From JAVBSX01 sp031549565 (lineage in GTDB: Bacteria; Planctomycetota; Planctomycetia; Pirellulales; Thermoguttaceae), in contig JAVBPO010000148.1 in NCBI GenBank assembly GCA_031549565.1, positions 1 to 12,367 of the forward strand: a stretch of 12,367 bases of DNA, written 5' to 3'. The notes beneath the pieces are model-generated. The model had not been told where the DNA came from and did not search any database. It saw nothing but the letters and a program-made list of their open reading frames with translations. Of this stretch, positions 1 through 6,072 are shown piece by piece; positions within the stretch are counted from its first letter, which is position 1; the number at the start of each line of letters is the position of its first letter. The position numbers were made by a program, and so were the translations under genes.

Positions 1-1553
1 AGCCGCTCGAAATTCATTTCGTCGACTCCGACGGACTCCCGGTCCCGGGCGTCGAATTTCGCCTGATGAATTACGGGGACAACCAGTGGAGGGGCCCGTA
101 TTCCAATTTGTGCAACGATCCGGAAACGAAAATTCCGGACAAAGCGGACGAAAACGGCGTCTACCGCTGGACCTGGGCTCCGGCGGACGCGGTTCACGCC
201 CGATTGCACAAAGAAGGGTTCCTCGGTTATTTCGCGGATTATCCGTATTGGTTTAAGCCCGGCGAGGTGCCGCAAAAAGTCGTGATGAACCGGCTTGGCG
301 TCCGAGGGATCGTCGTTGACCGGGAAACCGGAAAACCGTTGGAATCGTTCGTGTTGACGCCGGGCAATTTTTCAGGCCCTGGGGTCGGGACGAATTGGCA
401 AAATTATCAAACGTCGAATTGGCGCAACCGTACCGACGGGACGTTTGTCTACAACATTCCGTTCAATTATGAAAAATGGCGCGTCAAAATCGATGCGGAC
501 GGATATGAACCGTACATTTCCCGAACCCTGCTCGTCAACGAAGGCGAAAAAGGAATGGTCGATCTGGGGACGATTTCCCTTGAGAAAAGCACCGCGAATC
601 CGCCGGAGAACAAAGACGCGATTTCCGGAACGGTCGTGCGGCCCGATGGAACGCCGGCCGCGAACGTACAAATCCGTTGGGCGGCGGAAAATCGTTTCGT
701 GAGCCTGACACCCCCGAACGTCGGGAACGAAATTTTGCCGTACATTACCTCGGCGGTCTCGGACGAACAGGGACGCTTCACGATCCTTCCCGCCTTGGGA
801 CCGAATCGGAATCTGTACTTTGTCGGCCCCGACGGTTATTGCACGATGAAATCGGACGATTTCCAGCCGGACCAAACGGTCCCGCTGCTCGCGTACGCCA
901 AACTCCGGGCGAAAGTCGATGTCGATTCGGAGCCGGACGCGTACAATAATTTCCAGGTGACGGCGTATGATCGGAGGGGACATTTGTCGTACAACGCGGT
1001 CGCCTCGACGGAGGGAATCGTCGAGTTGGATTTCCTGGTTCCGGGAAAATACGGTTTCATGAAAATGAAGCGGTCCGAAACGCAGCCGAATTCCACTTAC
1101 AATGTCTCGAGTTTTTCCTTCGAGATCGCAGAAGGGGAAACGAAAGAACTCGACTTGCGCGCTCCGGCCGGCGCCAAAAAAGTGATTGGACGTCTTCGCG
1201 TTCCCGACTTGTATTGGCCGAAAATTTCCGAAGAAAAATGGTTGAACGAATCCTTGAGCAGCGTTTCGCTGGTCGCGGCTTCGATCAAGATCGGCGAGGA
1301 AATGCATGAGAATCCGTGGGGTTTTTATCAACGTCCCAAAATGGACCCGGACAATCCGCAGGAACTGATGTTCGAGTTTCCGAACATCCCGCCCGGGGAG
1401 TACACGATGACCGGACATCTGACCCAAGGCGGCAGTTTCGCGCCCAACGAGCCGGGAAAATCCCTCGGATCGGTCTTTCAAAAAATTACGGTCCCGGCTC
1501 ATTCGGACACGGTTCTCGATCTCGGCAAAATCGAGATTCGAATCAACCCGTGA
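1..1553 (+). CDS. Carboxypeptidase-regulatory-like (transthyretin-type) multi-domain protein, 3' part
   Basis: The frame is already open at the left edge (first full codon at 3), so the N-terminus is missing; 516 residues are visible, ending at TGA 1551-1553. The ATG at 66 is not a credible start because in-frame residues before it (PLEIHFVDSDGLPVPGVEF) look like another domain of the same kind. Seen in order: a module starting near GVRGIVVDRETGKPL, a second starting near ISGTVVRPDGTPAANVQ and closing with DEQGRFTILPAL, and further sandwich-like segments ending in VPGKYGF and IPPGEYTM. This 'G-x-V-x-D-x-x-G-x-P-x-x-x-V' opening and 'PPGxY' closing pattern is typical of CarboxypepD_reg-like beta-sandwich domains, which planctomycetes often stack in envelope or secreted proteins, sometimes behind a BlaR1-type or sigma-factor N-terminus. 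No catalytic motif is visible. The specific role cannot be read without the missing N-terminus. Confidence 0.85.
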   Translation, partial: PLEIHFVDSDGLPVPGVEFRLMNYGDNQWRGPYSNLCNDPETKIPDKADENGVYRWTWAPADAVHARLHKEGFLGYFADYPYWFKPGEVPQKVVMNRLGVRGIVVDRETGKPLESFVLTPGNFSGPGVGTNWQNYQTSNWRNRTDGTFVYNIPFNYEKWRVKIDADGYEPYISRTLLVNEGEKGMVDLGTISLEKSTANPPENKDAISGTVVRPDGTPAANVQIRWAAENRFVSLTPPNVGNEILPYITSAVSDEQGRFTILPALGPNRNLYFVGPDGYCTMKSDDFQPDQTVPLLAYAKLRAKVDVDSEPDAYNNFQVTAYDRRGHLSYNAVASTEGIVELDFLVPGKYGFMKMKRSETQPNSTYNVSSFSFEIAEGETKELDLRAPAGAKKVIGRLRVPDLYWPKISEEKWLNESLSSVSLVAASIKIGEEMHENPWGFYQRPKMDPDNPQELMFEFPNIPPGEYTMTGHLTQGGSFAPNEPGKSLGSVFQKITVPAHSDTVLDLGKIEIRINP

Positions 1554-1564
1554 GAAGATTTCCT

Positions 1565-1629
1565 CCGGCTTCGCACCCGCGTTGGATTGGCGTTCTTTTT
1601 CGCGGGTGTTTCCTTGAGCCGGTTTTTTT
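1565..1629 (+). terminator. Nested-hairpin Rho-independent terminator
   Basis: Outer stem ccggct (1565-1570) pairs with agccgg (1617-1622). Inside it cacccgcg (1574-1581) pairs perfectly with cgcgggtg (1601-1608). Seven T residues follow directly (1623-1629). It lies 12 nt after the stop of the upstream gene and before the GH2 gene, so it probably ends that transcript. Confidence 0.65.
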
Positions 1630-1631
1630 GG

Positions 1632-1637
1632 TAGAAT
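1632..1637 (+). promoter_or_regulatory. Possible -10 box for the GH2 gene
   Basis: TAGAAT matches five of six bases of the sigma-70 -10 consensus. It sits just after the upstream terminator and about 95 nt before the GH2 start. The -35 region at the right spacing (TTTCCT, 1609-1614) is poor and overlaps the terminator, so this is only a candidate. Confidence 0.22.
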
Positions 1638-1686
1638 TCGCACAACAAGTCCCGAATTCACACTGAGGGACGCTTGGGTTCGCTTC

Positions 1687-1719
1687 CGAACGGAAATGTC
1701 CGTTCGCATTTAAAAGGAG
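1687..1719 (+). promoter_or_regulatory. Leader hairpin and ribosome binding site of the GH2 gene
   Basis: cgaacgga (1687-1694) and tccgttcg (1699-1706) form a perfect 8-bp stem with loop aatg. Five bases later comes AAAAGGAG (1712-1719), a strong Shine-Dalgarno match 14 nt before the ATG at 1734, somewhat more than the usual spacing. The signal decides for the ATG at 1734 over the in-frame TTG at 1674, whose product would put a non-hydrophobic extension before the signal peptide. Confidence 0.55.
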
Positions 1720-1733
1720 TTGCACGTCACACA

Positions 1734-4094
1734 ATGAAAATGAAATTATTTACCCCTGCAAACGTATTTACTCTGCTCTTCCTGTTAATAGGAACAACCT
1801 GCTGCCTCGCGGCGGATCTGCCCGGAAACTGGACGCCCGTTGAAGGAAAGATCAAGTCGATCTTCGCCAAAGACGTCGATCCGAACAATCCGCATCCGGA
1901 GTATCCTCGACCGCAGTTGGCCCGAAAACAGTGGAAAAACCTGAACGGCCTTTGGGATTACGCGATCACCGGTGAGAAAGCCGCCCAACCGGAAGGATTC
2001 GACGGCAAAATCCTCGTACCGTTCGCGGTCGAATCGTCCCTGTCCGGCGTCGGTCGCAAAGTCGGAGCGGACAACCGGCTCTGGTACAAGCGTACCTTCA
2101 CCGTTCCTGCCGATTGGAAAGACAAACGGGTCCGCCTGAATTTCGGAGCCGTCGACTGGGATTCGACCGTTTTCGTTAACGGCAAGGAAATCGGCAACCA
2201 CAAAGGGGGATACAGTCCGTTCTCCTACGATATTACCGACGCACTGACCGGAAGCGGCGAACAAACGTTGGTCGTTTCCGTCTGGGATCCGACCGACGAT
2301 CGCGGCGGAACCCAGCCACGGGGCAAGCAACACAATCATCCCCACGGAATCTGGTACACCGCCGTAACGGGAATCTGGCAAACCGTCTGGATCGAACCGG
2401 TTGCCGAAACGTTTATCCAAAAAATCAAAGCGGTCCCGAATCTCGAAGAAGGAACGATTACGCTCAATGTCGACGTTCAAGGGGCCAAAGACGGCGATCA
2501 AATCGAGGCGACCGTCGTTTCGACCGGATCGCGCGGCATGATGCGAGGTCGTGCGGTTCACGTCCAGATCGCCAAGGAAAAAGGGGACGCCGCTTCGCCG
2601 CTTGCGATCAAAATCAAACGTCCGAATCTTTGGACCCCGGAAACGCCGAATCTGTACGAATTGAAACTCGCCGTTGTTCGCAATGGAAAACCGGTCGACG
2701 CCGTCGATTCCTATTTCGCGATGCGGGACATCAAACTCGGCAAAGATGAAAAAGGACACACACGGATCCTGCTCAACGGCAAATTCGTGTTCCAGCACGG
2801 CCCGCTCGACCAAGGGTGGTGGCCGGACGGTCTTTACACCGCTCCGACCGACAAGGCTTTGGAATACGACGTGAAAAAGACGAAAGAGTTCGGATACAAC
2901 ATGCTCCGCAAGCACGTTAAAACGGAACCGGACCGATTCTATTACCACTGCGACCGGCTCGGGATGCTCGTTTGGCAGGATATGCCCAGCGGCGACAAGT
3001 ACATCGGCCCGAATGACCCTGATATTCAGAGGACTCCGGAATCGGAAGCCCAATTCCGCGCCGAGCTGATGGAAATGATCCTGTCGCTGGACAACCACCC
3101 GTCCATCGTGATCTGGGTGCCGTTCAACGAAGGTTGGGGCCAATTCAAAACGGCGGAAATCGCCGAGTTTTGCAGCGGACTCGATCCGACCCGGCTGATC
3201 AACAGCGTCAGCGGTTGGGCCGATCGCGGTGTCGGCGATATGCACGATATTCACGACTACAACGCAACCCCGACCGTTCCGGCAACGGAAGAACAGCGGG
3301 CCGTGGTGCTCGGAGAATACGGCGGACTCGGAATGCCGGTCAAAGGGCATGTCTGGCAGGACGACGAAAAGAACTGGGGATACCAATCGTTCGAGGAAAA
3401 AGAAGCGCTTTTCAATCGGTACGACCAGTTGAACCGGACGCTGCATCCGATGATTGAAAAAGGAATGTCCGCCGCGGTTTACACGCAAACGACCGACGTG
3501 GAAATCGAAGTCAACGGGCTCATGACGTACGATCGGGCCGTCGATAAGTTCGACCCCGCGAAACTCCGGGCGAGCAATGAGCGTCTGAAATACGCCCCGC
3601 CGACGATCAAAACGATCATTCCGACGGCTCGGGAAGAAGCGTCCACGTGGAAATACACGACGGAAAAACCGGCGGACACCTGGATTCGGCCCGACTTCAA
3701 GGACGCCGACTGGAAAGAAGGAGAAAGCGGATTCGGAACCGCGAACACGCCGAACACAACCGTTCGGACCGAGTGGAATACCGACGACATCTGGATTCGC
3801 AAAGCGATCGATTTGGACGCCGACGCCGTTCGTAACGCCAATCAACTTGTGTTGAACCTCTTCCACGACGAAGATTGCGAAGTGTACGTCAACGGCGTTC
3901 AAGTTGCCGCGACGAAAGGGTTTACGACCAACTACATGGTCCAGGAAATGAACGTGAACAATTTGCGCCGCGTTCTCAGGCCGGGCAAAAACACGATCGC
4001 GATCCACTGCAAACAGACGACCGGCGGCCAATACATCGACGCCGGAATCCAACGCATCGTCCCCACCCCCGCGGGAGGAAAACGACTGTGGTAG
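1734..4094 (+). CDS. Secreted glycoside hydrolase family 2 enzyme (beta-galactosidase/glucuronidase-like)
   Basis: The protein has 786 residues and probably cleaves terminal beta-linked sugars from polysaccharides outside the cytoplasm. Residues 1-27 are a signal peptide: MKMK, a hydrophobic core, then cleavage near CLA/A; no clear lipobox. Next comes the GH2 jelly-roll sugar-binding domain (LNGLWDYAI ... LWYKRTFTVP ... VFVNGKEIG ... YDITDAL), then an Ig-like sandwich, then the TIM barrel (KHVKTEPDRFYYHCDRLGMLVWQDMP). The likely acid/base is Glu466 in FNEGWG and the likely nucleophile Glu528 in LGEYGG, so both catalytic residues are present. From about residue 640 there is an additional sandwich domain (DTWIRPDFKDADW ... 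CEVYVNGVQV ... NTIAIHC), probably carbohydrate-binding. The domain order and length fit GH2; exact substrate cannot be told from sequence. It appears to be transcribed alone or with nrdR, after its own leader. Confidence 0.9.
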   Translation: MKMKLFTPANVFTLLFLLIGTTCCLAADLPGNWTPVEGKIKSIFAKDVDPNNPHPEYPRPQLARKQWKNLNGLWDYAITGEKAAQPEGFDGKILVPFAVESSLSGVGRKVGADNRLWYKRTFTVPADWKDKRVRLNFGAVDWDSTVFVNGKEIGNHKGGYSPFSYDITDALTGSGEQTLVVSVWDPTDDRGGTQPRGKQHNHPHGIWYTAVTGIWQTVWIEPVAETFIQKIKAVPNLEEGTITLNVDVQGAKDGDQIEATVVSTGSRGMMRGRAVHVQIAKEKGDAASPLAIKIKRPNLWTPETPNLYELKLAVVRNGKPVDAVDSYFAMRDIKLGKDEKGHTRILLNGKFVFQHGPLDQGWWPDGLYTAPTDKALEYDVKKTKEFGYNMLRKHVKTEPDRFYYHCDRLGMLVWQDMPSGDKYIGPNDPDIQRTPESEAQFRAELMEMILSLDNHPSIVIWVPFNEGWGQFKTAEIAEFCSGLDPTRLINSVSGWADRGVGDMHDIHDYNATPTVPATEEQRAVVLGEYGGLGMPVKGHVWQDDEKNWGYQSFEEKEALFNRYDQLNRTLHPMIEKGMSAAVYTQTTDVEIEVNGLMTYDRAVDKFDPAKLRASNERLKYAPPTIKTIIPTAREEASTWKYTTEKPADTWIRPDFKDADWKEGESGFGTANTPNTTVRTEWNTDDIWIRKAIDLDADAVRNANQLVLNLFHDEDCEVYVNGVQVAATKGFTTNYMVQEMNVNNLRRVLRPGKNTIAIHCKQTTGGQYIDAGIQRIVPTPAGGKRLW

Positions 4095-4095
4095 G

Positions 4096-4175
4096 TTTTT
4101 TAATTACGAATTACTAATGAAGCATGACTTCCTGTAGAAATCGTAATTAGTAATTCGTAATTCGTAATTAAAAAA
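4096..4175. repeat. Heptamer inverted-repeat element A, abutting nrdR
   Basis: The whole gap between the GH2 stop and the nrdR start is one AT-rich inverted repeat. The left arm is T6 plus aattacg/aattact units (4096-4118). The right arm is agtaatt, cgtaatt, cgtaatt plus A6 (4149-4175). The right arm has one heptad more than the left. Two pairings are possible: 4102-4118 with 4146-4162 (17 bp), or 4096-4114 with 4157-4175 (19 bp). The second includes the A of the nrdR start codon. The spacer holds a small gaag/cttc hairpin (4119-4131). No Shine-Dalgarno sequence remains between the repeat and the start. Confidence 0.85.
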
Positions 4176-4666
4176 TGAAGTGTCCTTATTGCCAAAACGA
4201 CAACGACCGCGTGGTCGATACCCGGACCGGGGAGGAAGGGTATGTCGTGCGCCGGCGCAGACTCTGTTTGAAGTGCAATAAACGGTTCACGACCTACGAG
4301 CGGGTCGAAACGATTTCGGTACACGTCCGAAAGAAAGACGGAACCCGCGTCCCGTTCGATCGGGAAAAACTGCGCAGCGGATTGGAGCGAGCTTGCTGGA
4401 AACGCCCGATTTCCGATGCGCAAATTTCTTCGCTCCTCGCGGAGGTCGAAAGTGAGATCGACCAGATTTTCGCAACGGAAGTCGACAGCCGTTTCATCGG
4501 CGAAGTCGTGATGGGCCTGCTCCGCAAGCTCGATCAGGTCGCTTATGTTCGATTCGCGAGCGTTTATCTGCATTTCAAAGACGCCCAGGACTTCGCCAAC
4601 GAACTCAAACCGATGCTCGACAAGCCGGGCGAGGAACTGTTAACCTCGACCCATAAACCGTATTGA
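4175..4666 (+). CDS. nrdR: Transcriptional repressor NrdR
   Basis: NrdR is the Zn-ribbon/ATP-cone repressor that senses nucleotide state and controls ribonucleotide reductase genes in many bacteria. The 163-residue product has the N-terminal zinc ribbon with Cys3, Cys6 (CPYC), Cys31 and Cys34 (CLKC), the DNA-contacting VVRRRRLC and RFTTYER stretch, and an ATP-cone domain from about residue 48 to 138 (PFDREKLRSGLERACWKRP ... VAYVRFASVY). These are the diagnostic family motifs and the length is usual. The start is fixed by the conserved MKCPYC beginning. The ATG touches repeat element A directly, with no Shine-Dalgarno sequence; initiation may be leader-dependent or the gene may be cotranscribed with the GH2 gene 80 nt upstream. 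No nrd genes are visible here, so its targets lie elsewhere. Confidence 0.97.
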   Translation: MKCPYCQNDNDRVVDTRTGEEGYVVRRRRLCLKCNKRFTTYERVETISVHVRKKDGTRVPFDREKLRSGLERACWKRPISDAQISSLLAEVESEIDQIFATEVDSRFIGEVVMGLLRKLDQVAYVRFASVYLHFKDAQDFANELKPMLDKPGEELLTSTHKPY

Positions 4667-4724
4667 GTCGACTTAGGCTTCGCCAGAAAACAAGCGGCAA
4701 GTTTTATGAATAACGTGTCGCTCA

Positions 4725-4838
4725 TGTCATGCTGAGGTACTCCGAAGCATCTGGTTTCATGCCGCGCCTTTTTTGCACAGCGTGTTGGCGGATCCACCAG
4801 ATTCTTCGCTCCGCGAGTACACTGCGATCAGGATGACA
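4725..4838. repeat. TGTCAT-ended palindromic repeat between convergent genes
   Basis: The left arm 4725-4755 begins tgtcatgctga and ends cgaagcatctggt. The right arm 4796-4838 begins accagattcttcg and ends tcaggatgaca, and is its imperfect inverse with about 12 extra bases. A 40-nt centre (4756-4795) separates them. The arms resemble the dispersed TGTCATnCTGA...GAAGnATCT palindromes familiar from many unrelated bacterial genomes. It lies between nrdR (plus) and the PP-loop gene (minus), where it could end transcription from both sides. No transposase is encoded. Confidence 0.75.
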
Positions 4839-4877
4839 CCGCATACTTTCTGGCGTAAGTCTCACTCCGCGAATGCC

Positions 4878-5900
4878 TTATTCCTGCAAAACCTTGAACT
4901 GCTCCGACGCAACGTCCGGACGGATTTTTCGCAGCACTTTTTCACGGCCGTACTTGACCGTTACGACGGCGTTTTCTGCGTCGTATTTGTTCGGGTTTGT
5001 GAATCGCAGCGTGAGCGATCCGGCCAAGTCGAGGAGCGCTTCAAAATCTTCCGGCGAATAATCTTCCGGCTTTGGGCCGACTAAAAGCGTCGTCGGGCCG
5101 TTGAAATTTTCCGGAACGACAAGTATCGACGGCTTCGCGTCCGGAAGTTCGAAGATCTTTTGCAGATGCAGACAATTTTCTTCGTTGCGTCCCATCGCGC
5201 ATTTGATTGTCGGACTGATTCGCATTTGCCGACCGCCGCCGAGCACTTCGATATCCCAACCGGTCGGATCGTTGCAATGTTTGAATAAATCGTTCAGCCG
5301 GGGCGCGAACGATTTTTCACACAGCAAACAACCGGTCGAAGGTTGCGGGATTTTACCGACTTCCAGTTTTCGGGCGAGCGAAAAAAGCTGAATCCGACCG
5401 CGTCCGGTAAACGCGTACAATTGCGTCCGATCGACGAGCCCCTCGTTTTCCGGCGTCGTCGGACCGAGCACTTTGGCCGAAAGCGGACGCAGCAGTTTGC
5501 CGCAAAGCCCCGATTCCCTCGCGATCAGTACAAGCTGGTGTTGTTTTTGACTGTTCGGACGTTGTCCGGCAACTTCTCCGGTCGCAACAAAGTCGGCCCC
5601 TTCCACCTCCATGAGCTCTTTCGCGAAACGGCACATTTCGATCCGACAATCGATGCACGGGTTGAGTGCTTTTCCGTACCCGAATCGCGGAGCGGCGATC
5701 ATCTTCAGGTAATCGTCGCCGGTTTTCCGCAACACGAACTTGATACCAAGCTGTTCGGCTCGGCCTCGGGCATATTCGGACGCATCATGAAACGGGGTCG
5801 CGACGTAAAGCCCGACGACTTCGATTCCCTGCTGTTGCAATATTCGGACGACCAGCAAGCTGTCAAGCCCGCCGGAAAATAAGACGATCGCTTTGGTCAT
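4878..5900 (-). CDS. PP-loop ATP-pyrophosphatase, tRNA thiouridylase-like (MnmA/ThiI relative)
   Basis: The 340-residue cytoplasmic protein starts MTKAIVLFSGGLDS. SGGLDS (9-14) is the PP-loop that binds ATP and adenylates a substrate, classically a tRNA uridine before sulfur transfer. NPCIDC (Cys82, Cys85, with Cys90 near) matches the first cysteine site of MnmA-like enzymes, and STGCLLC (Cys191, Cys194) the second, so the catalytic cysteines or a metal/Fe-S site are plausible. The C-terminal part (about 255-340) is a separate domain I cannot name. MnmA itself is longer with a different C-terminus, so this is a divergent relative; its tRNA position, or another substrate, is open. The start at 5900 puts the PP-loop at the usual place. 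An in-frame ATG at 5948 would add 16 residues encoded by heptamer repeat and is less likely. No Shine-Dalgarno sequence is seen. Stop TAA at 4880-4878. Confidence 0.85.
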   Translation of the reverse strand: MTKAIVLFSGGLDSLLVVRILQQQGIEVVGLYVATPFHDASEYARGRAEQLGIKFVLRKTGDDYLKMIAAPRFGYGKALNPCIDCRIEMCRFAKELMEVEGADFVATGEVAGQRPNSQKQHQLVLIARESGLCGKLLRPLSAKVLGPTTPENEGLVDRTQLYAFTGRGRIQLFSLARKLEVGKIPQPSTGCLLCEKSFAPRLNDLFKHCNDPTGWDIEVLGGGRQMRISPTIKCAMGRNEENCLHLQKIFELPDAKPSILVVPENFNGPTTLLVGPKPEDYSPEDFEALLDLAGSLTLRFTNPNKYDAENAVVTVKYGREKVLRKIRPDVASEQFKVLQE

Positions 5901-5912
5901 GAGAAGCTGTGG

Positions 5913-5976
5913 TTTTAGGCTGTAGACTGTAGACTTTTGGAACCGCATATCCGAAAAACGGTTTTTTCGAGTCTAC
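5913..5976. repeat. Heptamer inverted-repeat element B in the PP-loop gene leader
   Basis: Successive seven-base units ttttagg, ctgtaga, ctgtaga, cttttgg occupy 5913-5940. Each gtagact (5922-5928 and 5929-5935) can pair with agtctac at 5970-5976. Inside, cgaaaaa (5952-5958) pairs with tttttcg (5963-5969), giving a nested hairpin. It lies between the putative promoter and the start codon of the minus-strand gene. Confidence 0.65.
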
Positions 5977-5983
5977 CGGCACC

Positions 5984-6011
5984 AGTTTATAGTCAATCGG
6001 ATTAAGGTCAA
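5984..6011 (-). promoter_or_regulatory. Putative sigma-70 promoter for the PP-loop gene
   Basis: On the minus strand TTGACC (6011-6006) is followed after 16 nt by TAAACT (5989-5984), overlapping TATAAA. A transcript would start near 5977, with a leader of about 75 nt formed almost wholly by element B. It lies 60-100 nt past the permease stop, so the PP-loop gene may be transcribed apart from the permease. Confidence 0.4.
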
Positions 6012-6072
6012 GACTGAAACTCAACGGCGTCAAATGAAGTCAATATTCTCCGGCTCTACATTTACGGCACAT

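Noticed and set aside
372..1709. A 445-codon minus-strand open frame opposite the first gene
   Set aside because: Arginine-rich, no recognisable motif, and lies over a clear beta-sandwich protein in the other strand; it also crosses the terminator.
1785..4052. A 755-codon open frame on the minus strand opposite the GH2 gene
   Set aside because: It is the antisense shadow of a well-supported gene: the protein is full of Arg, Val and Phe-Asp-like low-information sequence with no domain, and it arises because the GH2 gene rarely uses TTA, CTA or TCA codons.
4096..4175. CRISPR array, suggested by short regular repeats
   Set aside because: Units are tandem heptamers without unique spacers and form inverted arms; no cas gene is present. 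The same applies to the arrays in the permease gene.
5901..5948. N-terminal extension of the PP-loop protein from the ATG at 5948
   Set aside because: The added 16 residues are translated heptamer repeat (STVYSL type), no ribosome binding site precedes it, and the PP-loop sits at its usual place if the ATG at 5900 is used.
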